64,000 nucleotides of DNA, from contig CABSLV010000001.1 of the NCBI GenBank assembly GCA_902478645.1, positions 1-64,000 of the forward strand. Direction: 5' to 3'. Positions 25,371 to 33,855 of this stretch are shown piece by piece. The notes under the pieces were generated by a model that was given only the letters and a program-made list of their open reading frames with translations, was not told the DNA's origin and did no database searches. The translations under genes and the position numbers were made by a program. The stretch's first letter is position 1. Each line of letters begins with the position of its first letter. Source of the stretch: an uncultured Flavobacteriales bacterium (GTDB lineage: Bacteria; Bacteroidota; Bacteroidia; Flavobacteriales; UBA1820).

Positions 25371-26147
25371 TCACTCCCTGCCTATCGTACGCAAAAGATC
25401 GTGTACCGCCGCCTCGGGAGTCGGATTTCGCTCCAGAGCCTGGATAAACAGGCTGCCGATGATCGCCCCGCTGCTGTAACGGCACGCCGCCCGGAAAGTC
25501 TGCGGGTTGGAAATCCCGAAACCGATCAAACGATGGTTGTCCAACCCCATCGCATCGATCCGGCGGAAATAGTCGAGCTGCTCCGGCGAGAAATCCTCGC
25601 GCGTACCCGTAGTGGCTGCCGCCGAGACCATGTAGATAAATCCTCCGCAGTGCTGGTCGATCTGCCGGATCCGCTCGGGAGAAGTCTCCGGGGTGATGAG
25701 CATGATCATGGGCAATCCGTACCGATCGCACAAAGGCTTGTAATGCTCCATGTACTCTCCGAAGGGAAGGTCGGGAACGATCAGTGCATCGATCCCCACC
25801 TGCTTGCAGCGTTGGAACAAGCGCTCGATCCCGTACTGCATCATCGGGTTCAGATAGCCCATCAGTACTAGGGGAATCTCGCACTGGCTGCGCGCCTGCT
25901 CCACCTGATCGAGCAACAAGCCGAGGGTCATCCCGTTGCGCAGGGCCACCGTGCTGCTGTCCTGAATCGTCTTTCCGTCGGCCATCGGATCGGAAAACGG
26001 TACGCCCACCTCGATCATGTCCACGCCCGAATCGGCCAGTGCGCGGATGATCTCCACCGTATCGTCCCGATGAGGGAAACCCGCGGTAAAATACACCGAA
26101 AGGATATCCTTTCCCTTGTTTTCAAATAGTTTTTCCAGTCTGTTCAT
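25371..26147 (-). CDS. trpA: Tryptophan synthase alpha chain
   Basis: 258 aa. Cleaves indole-3-glycerol phosphate to indole, passed to TrpB. Catalytic Glu46 and Asp57 lie in MIEVGVPFSDPMADG, matching the E49/D60 pair of the enteric enzyme. The active-site loop (SAAATTGTRED) and phosphate-binding GFGISNPQT are present. Last gene of the trp operon; its start lies inside the extended 3' end of trpF (26-nt overlap). Confidence 0.97.
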   Translation of the reverse strand: MNRLEKLFENKGKDILSVYFTAGFPHRDDTVEIIRALADSGVDMIEVGVPFSDPMADGKTIQDSSTVALRNGMTLGLLLDQVEQARSQCEIPLVLMGYLNPMMQYGIERLFQRCKQVGIDALIVPDLPFGEYMEHYKPLCDRYGLPMIMLITPETSPERIRQIDQHCGGFIYMVSAAATTGTREDFSPEQLDYFRRIDAMGLDNHRLIGFGISNPQTFRAACRYSSGAIIGSLFIQALERNPTPEAAVHDLLRTIGRE

Positions 26148-26865
26148 CGTCTTGGTATTTTTTATCGTTCTTTCTTGTTTTTCCTGTCCCGTCTATTCTG
26201 TCTTTCATTTCTTCCTCCCGGGAGGTCTGCCGATCTCCCGCCTTTCCCCGCACCGTCGCCATGAATTCCCGCAGCGCCGCCACGTCCTTTACCCCCGGAG
26301 CCGTCTCGAAACGACTGTTCAGGTCTATCCCCAGGCACGCCGGATGTTCCACCACCCGAGCCAGGCGGGAAGCGTCCCCCGGCCCGAGTCCTCCGGCGAG
26401 CAGAAAGGGCAACGTTCCCCGGTATTCCGCGAGGATCTCCCAATCGAAGCGTCGCCCCGTCCCGCCCCGCAAAGGGCTTTTCGTATCGAACAACAAAGCA
26501 TCGCACACCTCCCGGTAGGCCGCCGCAGCCGACAAATCCTCCCGCGTCGCCACCCCGTAGGCCTTGATCACCCGCAGGCCCGCCCCGCGCAACGCAGCGC
26601 ATACCGCGGGGGATTCCTCCCCGTGGAGCTGCACCGTATCCAAGGCGTACCTCCGGACGGTCTCGAACACCTCTTCGCACGGCGCATCGACAAACACCCC
26701 GACGCGGCACGTCCCTGGCGGCAGATTCCGTACCACCTGCGGATCCAACCCGCCGGCATAGCGGGGAGAGGCCGGGGAAAAGATAAACCCCAGTGCCTGC
26801 GGCTCCAGTGCCGCCACCTCCCGGATGTTTTCCGGGTCTTTCAATCCGCAGACTTTAATCCACAT
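26122..26865 (-). CDS. trpF: Phosphoribosylanthranilate isomerase with a charged C-terminal extension
   Basis: 247 aa from MWIKVCGLKDPENI. A further upstream ATG would run deep into trpC. Catalytic Cys in KVCGL and Asp in GIDLNSRFE are visible, and the barrel ends near ALREFMATVRGKAG. The usual length is about 205-210 aa; the remaining roughly 40 residues are a Lys/Asp/Arg/Glu-rich, low-complexity tail that reads through the trpA start. The tail is probably disordered and may be accidental loss of an earlier stop. Start overlaps trpC by 11 nt. Confidence 0.93.
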   Translation of the reverse strand: MWIKVCGLKDPENIREVAALEPQALGFIFSPASPRYAGGLDPQVVRNLPPGTCRVGVFVDAPCEEVFETVRRYALDTVQLHGEESPAVCAALRGAGLRVIKAYGVATREDLSAAAAYREVCDALLFDTKSPLRGGTGRRFDWEILAEYRGTLPFLLAGGLGPGDASRLARVVEHPACLGIDLNSRFETAPGVKDVAALREFMATVRGKAGDRQTSREEEMKDRIDGTGKTRKNDKKYQDDEQTGKTI

Positions 26866-27640
26866 GGCGCAAAAAATCCCGCAAGGCTTCTCCCGGGCGG
26901 TCTTCCCGCATGAAACGTTCACCGATCAAGAATCCGGCGTATCCGGCCTTTTTCAATTCGGACACCGCCTGCGGGGAGTCGATCCCGCTCTCCGACACGC
27001 GCACCTTGTCCGCAGGCAATCCCCCGGCGAGTTGCAGGGACGCGCGGATGTCGGTGCGGAAGGTGCGCAAGTCGCGGTTGTTCACCCCCACCATGTCCAC
27101 CTCGGGGCACAGGTGGGTCAGTTCCTGCGGGCCATGTACTTCCAAGAGTACCTCCAAGCCCAACTCATGCGCCTGACAAGCCAACTCCCGGCATTGCTGC
27201 GGGGAGAGGACCGCCGCGATGAGCAGCACCGCATCGGCTCCCCACGAAGCAGCCTGGTGCAGCTGGTATCCATCGACCGTAAAGTCCTTGCGCAACAGCG
27301 GCAGGTCCGTCGCCTTACGCGCCGCCGCCAGATCGCCCGCCCCGCCGGAAAAGAACATCCGGTCGGTGAGCACCGAGCAAGCCGCCGCGCCGGCCGCCGC
27401 ATACTCGGCCACCGTACGGGCCGCATCGGCTCCCTGACGGATGAACCCCTTGGAGGGCGAACGCCGCTTGAACTCGGCAATGATCCCCACCGGACGGCTC
27501 CCCGCCAGGGAGCGCGCCATCGAAACGCGCTCGCGGGCATAGTACAGGCTCTCCCGCAGCCGCTCTACCGACACCGTCTTTTTCTCTACGGCTACCTCGC
27601 GCCGTTTTTCCTCCACGATCCGCTTGAGTATATCTTCCAT
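26855..27640 (-). CDS. trpC: Indole-3-glycerol phosphate synthase
   Basis: 261 aa monofunctional TrpC. Family motifs: IIAEFKRRSPSKGFI (phosphate/substrate lysines), LLRKDFTVDGYQL with catalytic Lys, LLEVHGPQEL, VGVNNRDLRTF and VSESGIDSP. Fourth-from-last step of Trp synthesis (ring closure of CdRP). Separate from trpF here, unlike the fused enteric enzyme. Confidence 0.96.
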   Translation of the reverse strand: MEDILKRIVEEKRREVAVEKKTVSVERLRESLYYARERVSMARSLAGSRPVGIIAEFKRRSPSKGFIRQGADAARTVAEYAAAGAAACSVLTDRMFFSGGAGDLAAARKATDLPLLRKDFTVDGYQLHQAASWGADAVLLIAAVLSPQQCRELACQAHELGLEVLLEVHGPQELTHLCPEVDMVGVNNRDLRTFRTDIRASLQLAGGLPADKVRVSESGIDSPQAVSELKKAGYAGFLIGERFMREDRPGEALRDFLRHVD

Positions 27641-27661
27641 CTCTTTCTGCGTTTTTTTCGT

Positions 27662-28657
27662 TCAACGATTCAGTTCCACAAAACAACGGAAACGCTCCGC
27701 CGCCCGCCCGCTTTCGAGGGATTCCCGCGCCTTGGCCCGTGCCTCCTCCCACGAGAGAGCCGGATCGAGCGTACAGATGGCAAAGGCCGCATTGGCCTGC
27801 ACACAATCGCTCTGCCCGGGACTCGCCGTGCCTTCGAGCACTGCGTCGAAGATACGGGCGGCCTGTTCGACCGTCTCGCCCCCCCACAGATCGCAAGGGT
27901 CGTACATGGGAAATCCCAACTCGCCCGGCGTATAGACGCTTTCCCCCCACGGCGAAGCGACCTTTACATCCGAGGTGAGCGACACTTCGTCGTAGCCGTC
28001 CAGCGAATGGACGATCGTGCAGTCGATGCCGTTCTGCTGGCAGATGTAGTGGTACAGGCGGAGCAGCTTGAGGTTGTACACCCCGAGCAACTGATGGCGG
28101 GGCATCACCGGATTGACCAGCGGTCCCAGCATGTTGAAAAACGTCCGCACGCCCAGCGCCCGCCGCACGCCGCCCACGCTCTTGAGCGCCGGGCTGAAAA
28201 ACGGCGCGTGGAGGTAGCACACCCCGCTTCGGTCGAAACTGCGGCGCAGACGGTCGATGTCGTCGGTAAAACGCACCCCGTGCGCTTCGAGGACATTGGA
28301 AGCCCCGCTGACCGAACTGGCTCCGTAGTTCCCGTGCTTGATCACGCGGTATCCCGCCCCGGCCACCACGAAACACGTCGCAGTCGATATGTTGAACGTA
28401 TTTTTTCCGTCGCCGCCCGTGCCGACGATGTCGATGGCCTGCGAAGCGTCCAGGTCGACCGCCACGCGGCGTTCCAGAAGAGCGTCCCGAAATCCGGAAA
28501 GTTCCTCGGTAGTGATGCTGCGCATCAGGAACACGGTCATGAAGGCCGAGAGCTGGCAGTCGTTGTACTTCCCGTCGGAAATATTGAGCAATACCTCCCG
28601 CGCCTGCGCCCGGGTGAGATTGCGGTGGTCGAACATCTGGTAAAGTATTTCTTTCAT
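27662..28657 (-). CDS. trpD: Anthranilate phosphoribosyltransferase
   Basis: 331 aa. PRPP-binding GTGGDGKNTFNIST and anthranilate-site HGNYGASSVSGASNVLEAHG are clear, along with the N-terminal helical domain (LTRAQAREVLLNI). Not fused to TrpG. Lies 65 nt after trpG and 21 nt before trpC. Confidence 0.96.
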   Translation of the reverse strand: MKEILYQMFDHRNLTRAQAREVLLNISDGKYNDCQLSAFMTVFLMRSITTEELSGFRDALLERRVAVDLDASQAIDIVGTGGDGKNTFNISTATCFVVAGAGYRVIKHGNYGASSVSGASNVLEAHGVRFTDDIDRLRRSFDRSGVCYLHAPFFSPALKSVGGVRRALGVRTFFNMLGPLVNPVMPRHQLLGVYNLKLLRLYHYICQQNGIDCTIVHSLDGYDEVSLTSDVKVASPWGESVYTPGELGFPMYDPCDLWGGETVEQAARIFDAVLEGTASPGQSDCVQANAAFAICTLDPALSWEEARAKARESLESGRAAERFRCFVELNR

Positions 28658-28722
28658 GGACTTGTCTGATTTTCTATTGGATTCTTCTGCTTGTCTGTTT
28701 GCTTGCCCGTCCGCTTTTTCTT

Positions 28723-29304
28723 CTATTTCCCTACCGGGTATTTCTCAAGCCAATTTTTCAGGATGAGCCCCCCCTTGGGGGTCAGCACGCTCTCCGGATG
28801 GAACTGTACGCCCCGCACGTCGTACCGACGGTGCCGCAAAGCCATCACCTGGCCCATCGGATCGCGTGCCGTTACCTCCAGTTCGGCAGGGAACCCTTCT
28901 TCGTCCACCACCCACGAGTGGTAACGCCCGGCCTGGAACTCCCCGCCCAGTCCCTCGAAGATCGGATCGGGAGCCACCACCCGCACCGGGGTGGCCACGC
29001 CGTGATAGACATTCTCCAGATTGCGCAGCCGCGCTCCGAAACGTTCCCCGATGGCCTGCTCGCCCAGGCAAATCCCGAGAATGCTCCTGCAGTGGGCATA
29101 GCGAGCCAAATATTCGGGAAGAATGCCCGATTCGCACGGCAAGCCCGGACCGGGGGAAACGATGACCCGGGGATATTCTCCGGCTTGTTCGGGCGTGATC
29201 TCGTCGTTGCGCCGTACCTCGACCGGATACCCCAACGAACGCACCAGCGAGGCGATATTGTAGGTAAACGAATCGTAATTGTCCAGTATCAGTATCTTTT
29301 CCAT
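28723..29304 (-). CDS. trpG: Anthranilate synthase component II (glutamine amidotransferase)
   Basis: 193 aa class-I amidotransferase. Opens LILDNYDSFTYN, oxyanion VSPGPGLP, nucleophile Cys in GICLGEQAIGE and the His/Glu pair in VQFHPES. The residue after CLG is Glu where most TrpG/PabA have His or Gln; this position is not catalytic. Supplies ammonia to TrpE, encoded 18 nt upstream. Confidence 0.95.
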   Translation of the reverse strand: MEKILILDNYDSFTYNIASLVRSLGYPVEVRRNDEITPEQAGEYPRVIVSPGPGLPCESGILPEYLARYAHCRSILGICLGEQAIGERFGARLRNLENVYHGVATPVRVVAPDPIFEGLGGEFQAGRYHSWVVDEEGFPAELEVTARDPMGQVMALRHRRYDVRGVQFHPESVLTPKGGLILKNWLEKYPVGK

Positions 29305-29322
29305 CTTTGTTGTCTCGTTTTA

Positions 29323-30729
29323 TCATTTGGCATATTCTTCGGCGCGATCGACAGCCGCCATCAGCGCACCGAGTTTGTTGTTGACCTCGGAAAGCTCGCT
29401 GCGGGGATCCGAATGCGCCACGATCCCGGCTCCCCCCTGGCAATACAAGCGCTGGCCAAGGGAGAGAAAACTCCGGATGGTGATGGCCTGGTTGAGCGAC
29501 CCGTCCAGACCGATGTACCCGATGCACCCTCCGTAGAGGCCCCGCGGATGGGGTTCCATCTCGTCGATCAGCTGGATGGCGCGTACCTTCGGCGCTCCGC
29601 TGAGCGTCCCGGCAGGAAACGTATCGGCCAGCAGGCGGATCGGATCCGTCCCTTCCGGCACGTGCGCCGACACCCGGGACACCATGTGGATCACGTGCGA
29701 ATAGAACTGCACCTGGCGGAAAAACTCCACACGCACATCGGTACAGTTGCGTCCCAGGTCGTTGCGCGCCAGATCGACCAGCATCACGTGCTCGGCATTT
29801 TCCTTTTCGTCGCTCAGCAGACGGTCGGCCAGCGCGCGGTCGGCTTCGTCGTTTCCCGTGCGGCGGAACGTGCCCGCGATCGGGTCGATGTACGCCCGAT
29901 CGCCGGATACCCGCAGGTGCGTCTCGGGCGAAGAACCGAAGATGCGCATCGAGCCGAAATCGAAGTAAAACAGGTAAGGCGAAGGGTTGATGCTGCGCAG
30001 GGCGCGGTACACATTGAATTCGTCCCCGTAAAACGCCCGGCTGAAACGCCGCGAAGGCACGATCTGGAAAACATCGCCCCGCAGGGTATGGCGAATGCCC
30101 CGGCGTACCATCTCCATGTATTGCTCGTCGCTTACACTGGATTCGACCGCACCGGCGGCCTGAAACGGATACTGAGCCACGTTTTGATTGTCCAGCACGG
30201 CTTTCAGTTCGTCCATGCGGGAGGTCTGGGAAGGCAGGAGGTTTTCCACGATGGTGAGCGTATTCTTGAAATGGTTCACCACGATCACAAAACGGAACAG
30301 CACCTGCACGATGTCCGGAAGATGGGCGAAGTCCCCTTCCGCCGGGCGGATCTTTACCTTCTCAAAATACCGCACCGCATCGTAAGCCGTGTAACCGAAA
30401 AAACCGTTGATACCCGTCGGATTGTCCTGCGCCGAAAATTGACGGATGTAGGCGGACAATTCGGCCGGGACGTCCGTATCGTCCTCCACCGGACGCACAT
30501 CGCGCGTACCGTCGGGATACGTGCGCAGGATGTGCCCTCCCGAGAGGGTAAATGAAGCGATGGGTTCCACCCCGATGAACGAAAAACTGTTCTGGGTGGT
30601 GTGGTAGTCCGAACTCTCCAGCAGCACCGACTGGGGATACAGGTCGCGTACCTTCAGGTAAATGCCCACCGGGGTCTGAAGGTCGGCCGGGAGGACCCGA
30701 TAACGGGTCTGGAATGCATATTCTTTCAT
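29323..30729 (-). CDS. trpE: Anthranilate synthase component I
   Basis: 468 aa from the ATG at 30729; the open frame continues upstream only because it is antisense-like across trpB. Chorismate-binding core motifs: PSRRFSRAFYG, IFGSSPETHLRVSG, IDPIAGTFRRTG, DLARNDLGR, GTLSGAPKVRAIQLIDE and GAGIVAHSDP. The N-terminal domain carries LLESSDY, the region where Trp feedback (LLES-type motif) acts in known TrpE. Second gene of the operon. Confidence 0.96.
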   Translation of the reverse strand: MKEYAFQTRYRVLPADLQTPVGIYLKVRDLYPQSVLLESSDYHTTQNSFSFIGVEPIASFTLSGGHILRTYPDGTRDVRPVEDDTDVPAELSAYIRQFSAQDNPTGINGFFGYTAYDAVRYFEKVKIRPAEGDFAHLPDIVQVLFRFVIVVNHFKNTLTIVENLLPSQTSRMDELKAVLDNQNVAQYPFQAAGAVESSVSDEQYMEMVRRGIRHTLRGDVFQIVPSRRFSRAFYGDEFNVYRALRSINPSPYLFYFDFGSMRIFGSSPETHLRVSGDRAYIDPIAGTFRRTGNDEADRALADRLLSDEKENAEHVMLVDLARNDLGRNCTDVRVEFFRQVQFYSHVIHMVSRVSAHVPEGTDPIRLLADTFPAGTLSGAPKVRAIQLIDEMEPHPRGLYGGCIGYIGLDGSLNQAITIRSFLSLGQRLYCQGGAGIVAHSDPRSELSEVNNKLGALMAAVDRAEEYAK

Positions 30730-30758
30730 GGTTTCTTCTTTTTCTTTCTTTGCGCTCT

Positions 30759-31958
30759 TTATTTTTTGTTTTCCAAACGGCGACGCTCCCGGATGTAGGT
30801 CTCCATGTCCTTGTCCCCGCGTCCCGAAACATTGACCACCACGATGTCCGTCGGGGCGAAATGCATCTGCTCCAACACCGCCAGCGCATGGGCCGACTCC
30901 AACGCCGGAATGATCCCCTCGGTACGGGTGAGGCGATAGGCTGCCTCGAGAGCCTGGTCGTCGTCGATGGCTACGACCTCCTCGCGCCCTTCTTCGGCCA
31001 GGTAGGCATGCAGCGGTCCTATTCCCGGGTAGTCCAGCCCGGCGGAGATCGAATACGGCTCCAGGATCTGCCCGTCTTCGGTCTGCATCACCAGCGTACG
31101 CGCCCCGTGGATGATCCCTTCGCGTCCCAGACGGATCGTCGCCGCGGAACGTCCGCTGTCGATCCCCTCCCCGCCGGCTTCGGCCGCGATGAGCCGCACC
31201 GAAGGACTGTTGATGAAATGATAGAAAGCCCCCGCCGCGTTGCTCCCGCCGCCTACGCAGGCGATGACATAATCGGGCTCCTCCCGCCCCTCCTTCTCCA
31301 GCAGCTGCCGGCGTATCTCCTGGGAGATGACCGACTGGAAACGCGCCACCATATCGGGATAAGGATGCGGGCCGACCGTCGAACCGATGATGTAATACGT
31401 ATCCCGAGGATTGCAGCACCAGTCGCGGATGGCCTCGTTGGTGGCATCCTTGAGCGTCTTGTTGCCGCTCTCCACCGAAACGACCTTGGCCCCGAGCATC
31501 TCCATCTTTTCGACATTGGGTCTCTGCCGGGCGATGTCCGTAGCCCCCATGTACACCACGCATTCCATGTCCATCAGCGCGCAGACGGTAGCCGCCGCCA
31601 CGCCATGCTGCCCGGCGCCCGTCTCGGCGATGATGCGGGTCTTGCCCATCCGGCGGGCCAGCAGGATCTGGCCGATGGTGTTGTTGATCTTGTGCGCACC
31701 GGTATGGTTGAGGTCTTCGCGCTTGAGGTATATCTTCGCCCCGTAACGCTCGGACAAACGCTTGGCCAGGTACAGGGGCGAAGGACGGCCTACATAGTCC
31801 CGCAAGAGCGATTCGAATTCCTGCTGGAACCCCGGGTCGGCCATCTCCCGCAGGTAGGCCCGGCGGAGGTTTTCCACATTGGTGTAAAGCACTTCCGGGA
31901 TAAACGCTCCCCCGAAACGTCCGTAATATCCCTCGAGAGTTACATCGTACTTTTTCAT
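30759..31958 (-). CDS. trpB: Tryptophan synthase beta chain
   Basis: 399 aa PLP enzyme joining indole and serine. PLP lysine in KREDLNHTGAHKINNTIGQ, phosphate-binding GGGSNAAG, and the TAETGAGQHGVA loop. First structural gene of the operon, 51 nt after the attenuator terminator (32010-32044), and split from trpA at the far end, an arrangement common in Bacteroidota. Confidence 0.97.
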   Translation of the reverse strand: MKKYDVTLEGYYGRFGGAFIPEVLYTNVENLRRAYLREMADPGFQQEFESLLRDYVGRPSPLYLAKRLSERYGAKIYLKREDLNHTGAHKINNTIGQILLARRMGKTRIIAETGAGQHGVAAATVCALMDMECVVYMGATDIARQRPNVEKMEMLGAKVVSVESGNKTLKDATNEAIRDWCCNPRDTYYIIGSTVGPHPYPDMVARFQSVISQEIRRQLLEKEGREEPDYVIACVGGGSNAAGAFYHFINSPSVRLIAAEAGGEGIDSGRSAATIRLGREGIIHGARTLVMQTEDGQILEPYSISAGLDYPGIGPLHAYLAEEGREEVVAIDDDQALEAAYRLTRTEGIIPALESAHALAVLEQMHFAPTDIVVVNVSGRGDKDMETYIRERRRLENKK

Positions 31959-32009
31959 CTTTTTCTTTCCTTATGTTTTTCGTTGGTTTTTTCCTTGATT
32001 TTTCCGCAT

Positions 32010-32044
32010 AAAAAAACGGGCTATCGGTGTGTCCGATAGCCCGT
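32010..32044 (-). terminator. trp operon attenuator terminator
   Basis: 12-bp perfect stem (minus strand ACGGGCTATCGG / CCGATAGCCCGT, plus 32016-32027 with 32033-32044), 5-nt loop ACACA, then seven U. It lies between the Trp leader ORF and trpB, so it is inside the operon rather than at its end. The loop and 3' arm contain CACACCG, complementary to CGGTGTG in the leader ORF (plus 32098-32104), a possible antiterminator pairing. Confidence 0.88.
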
Positions 32045-32074
32045 TGATATATTTCCGTCGTTTCTTTCTCTGTC

Positions 32075-32167
32075 CTATATCTGCAAAGCCTGAGTGCCAC
32101 ACCGTCTCTCCGTCGGTATGCGCCACCACCAAATCATATTTGCAATGTTATGGTTCATTTGCTTCAT
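32075..32167 (-). CDS. trpL: trp operon leader peptide with three consecutive Trp codons
   Basis: 30-residue ORF (ATG 32165-32167, TAG 32075-32077) with the core MIWWWRIPTERRC. The three TGG codons occupy 32123-32131. In-frame ATGs at 32167, 32158 and 32137 leave the start uncertain, but all include the Trp run. It lies just downstream of a promoter (32178-32208) and upstream of an intrinsic terminator and the trp genes, the arrangement of ribosome-mediated attenuation. No other Trp-rich reading is expected by chance. Confidence 0.85.
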   Translation of the reverse strand: MKQMNHNIANMIWWWRIPTERRCGTQALQI

Positions 32168-32177
32168 TTCTTGCGGA

Positions 32178-32208
32178 CAAAGATGAGGATTATTCCGAAC
32201 CGTTCAAA
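32178..32208 (-). promoter_or_regulatory. Predicted trp operon promoter
   Basis: On the minus strand TTTG (32205-32208), 19-nt spacer, CATCTTTG (32178-32185), differing from TAnnTTTG only at the first base. It would start transcription a few nt before the leader ORF. Confidence 0.65.
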
Positions 32209-32334
32209 GAAATTTTTCATTTTTTTTCATCCTCGCATTTCCTCCTGCGGAAAAAAGCCCGACAAAGCCCCTGTCGTCCATTTTCCGGGGAGAAAATGCG
32301 CCCGGGAAGCAGCCTCTGCTGCCGCCTCTCGTCG

Positions 32335-32949
32335 CTACTTGGCGTGATGACGCTCCTTGAGCACCTCGATCACCTCCTGCAAGGTATGCCCCTTGGCCAC
32401 CAGCAGGACGATGTAATGGTACATCAGGTCGGCGCACTCGTTCAGGAACAGGTCGCGGTTGTCGTCCTTGGCCTCGATGACCACTTCGACCGCCTCCTCG
32501 CCTACCTTTTGGGCCACCTTGTTGATGCCCCGGGCGATCAGGCGCGCCGTGTAGGACTCCTTGGGATCGTCGTCCTTGCGGCGGTAAAGGAAGTCCTGAA
32601 GGTAAAACAGAAAATCGGCCGGAGTATTCTTCTCGCCCCAGCACGTATCGCTGCCCGTGTGGCAGGTAGGCCCTACGGGAGTCGCCTTGACCAACAGGCT
32701 GTCCCGGTCGCAGTCCGAGAGGATGTCCTGCACCAGCAGGAAATGCCCGCTTTCCTCGCCCTTGGTCCACAACCGTCCCCGCGAGCGGCTGAAAAAACAA
32801 GCCTTGCCCGTTTCGAGCGTTTTCTGCAGCGACTCGGCATTCATGTATCCCTGCATGAGCACCACCCGCGTGGCCGCATCCTGTACGATCGCCGGGATGA
32901 GTCCCTTGGCATCGTACTTCAGATTTTCGATGTCCGCACTTACTTTCAT
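32335..32949 (-). CDS. hisI: Bifunctional phosphoribosyl-AMP cyclohydrolase / phosphoribosyl-ATP pyrophosphatase
   Basis: 204 aa HisIE fusion from MKVSADIENLKYDAKG; an ORF start 33 codons earlier is not supported by homology. HisI part: metal and zinc motifs with SDCDRDSLLVK and GPTCHTGSDTCW. HisE part: GEEAVEVVIEAKDDNRDLFLNECADLMYH. Carries out steps 2 and 3 of His synthesis. Last gene of the operon, after a 146-nt gap from hisF. No convincing terminator separates it from the trp promoter, so readthrough into trp is possible. Confidence 0.96.
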   Translation of the reverse strand: MKVSADIENLKYDAKGLIPAIVQDAATRVVLMQGYMNAESLQKTLETGKACFFSRSRGRLWTKGEESGHFLLVQDILSDCDRDSLLVKATPVGPTCHTGSDTCWGEKNTPADFLFYLQDFLYRRKDDDPKESYTARLIARGINKVAQKVGEEAVEVVIEAKDDNRDLFLNECADLMYHYIVLLVAKGHTLQEVIEVLKERHHAK

Positions 32950-33095
32950 TTCGTCTGTCTTTTTATGTATCGTTTCTTTCCGTATTTTTGGTTTTAACCC
33001 CTCTCTCTTTCTGCGTCTGACTGCTCTTTTATTACACATATTGCACACCTGCCTTCCAACTCTTCCCTGCCCGGCAAGCCGACCTCATCCTCCCG

Positions 33096-33851
33096 TCACA
33101 AGCGCACCGGAATGCCCCGCGAGGACAGATACCGTTTCACCTGCCCGATGGTCAGCTGCCCGAAATGGAATACCCCGGCCGCCAAAGCCGCATCGGCGCA
33201 CCCCTTGTCGAAAGCATCGTGGAACGTCTCCAGCGAGCCAGCCCCGCCCGAAGCGATGACCGGGATGGAGAGCTGCCAGGAAAGCTGCGCCGTCGCCTGA
33301 CAAGCGAACCCCGCATGGGTCCCGTCGTGATCCATCGAGGTAAACAAGATCTCTCCCGCCCCGCGCTGCTCGGCCTCTCGCGCCCAGGAAAAGAGTTCCA
33401 GCGGCGTGCGTTCCCTCCCTCCCTTGACATAGACCGCCCACTGGCCGTCCACGCAATGGGCATCGATGGCCACCACCACGCATTGGCTGCCGAACCGGCG
33501 GGCCAGCCGGTCGATGAGCCCCGGATCGGACACCGCCGAAGAGTTGATCGACACCTTGTCCGCCCCGCGGGCCAGCAGCGCCTCCACGTCCTTTTCGCTG
33601 GAGATGCCCCCGCCCACCGTAAACGGGATGTCGATGGCCCGCGCCACGCTTTCCACCCAACGGGTCATCGTTCCGCGGCGGTCGGCGCTGGCCGTAATGT
33701 CCAGAAACACCAGTTCGTCCGCGCCTTCGGTGCTGTAACGCGAAGCCAGTTCCACAATATCGCCCGCATCGCGCAGCCCGACGAAATTCGTTCCCTTTAC
33801 CGTGCGCCCGTCCTTGACATCGAGACAGGGTATGATCCTTTTTGCCAGCAT
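33096..33851 (-). CDS. hisF: Imidazole glycerol phosphate synthase, cyclase subunit
   Basis: 251 aa from MLAKRIIPCLDVKDGRTVKG; upstream extension is not supported. TIM barrel with catalytic Asp in CLDVKDG and Asp in FTSMDHDGTHAGF, and phosphate motifs GGGISSEKD and ASGGAGSLE. Works with HisH to form IGP and AICAR. Starts 4 nt after the hisA stop. Confidence 0.96.
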   Translation of the reverse strand: MLAKRIIPCLDVKDGRTVKGTNFVGLRDAGDIVELASRYSTEGADELVFLDITASADRRGTMTRWVESVARAIDIPFTVGGGISSEKDVEALLARGADKVSINSSAVSDPGLIDRLARRFGSQCVVVAIDAHCVDGQWAVYVKGGRERTPLELFSWAREAEQRGAGEILFTSMDHDGTHAGFACQATAQLSWQLSIPVIASGGAGSLETFHDAFDKGCADAALAAGVFHFGQLTIGQVKRYLSSRGIPVRL

Positions 33852-33855
33852 CGCT

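Noticed and set aside
29323..32100. 925-codon minus-strand ORF
   Set aside because: Only the part 29323-30729 is TrpE; the rest is an out-of-frame reading of trpB.
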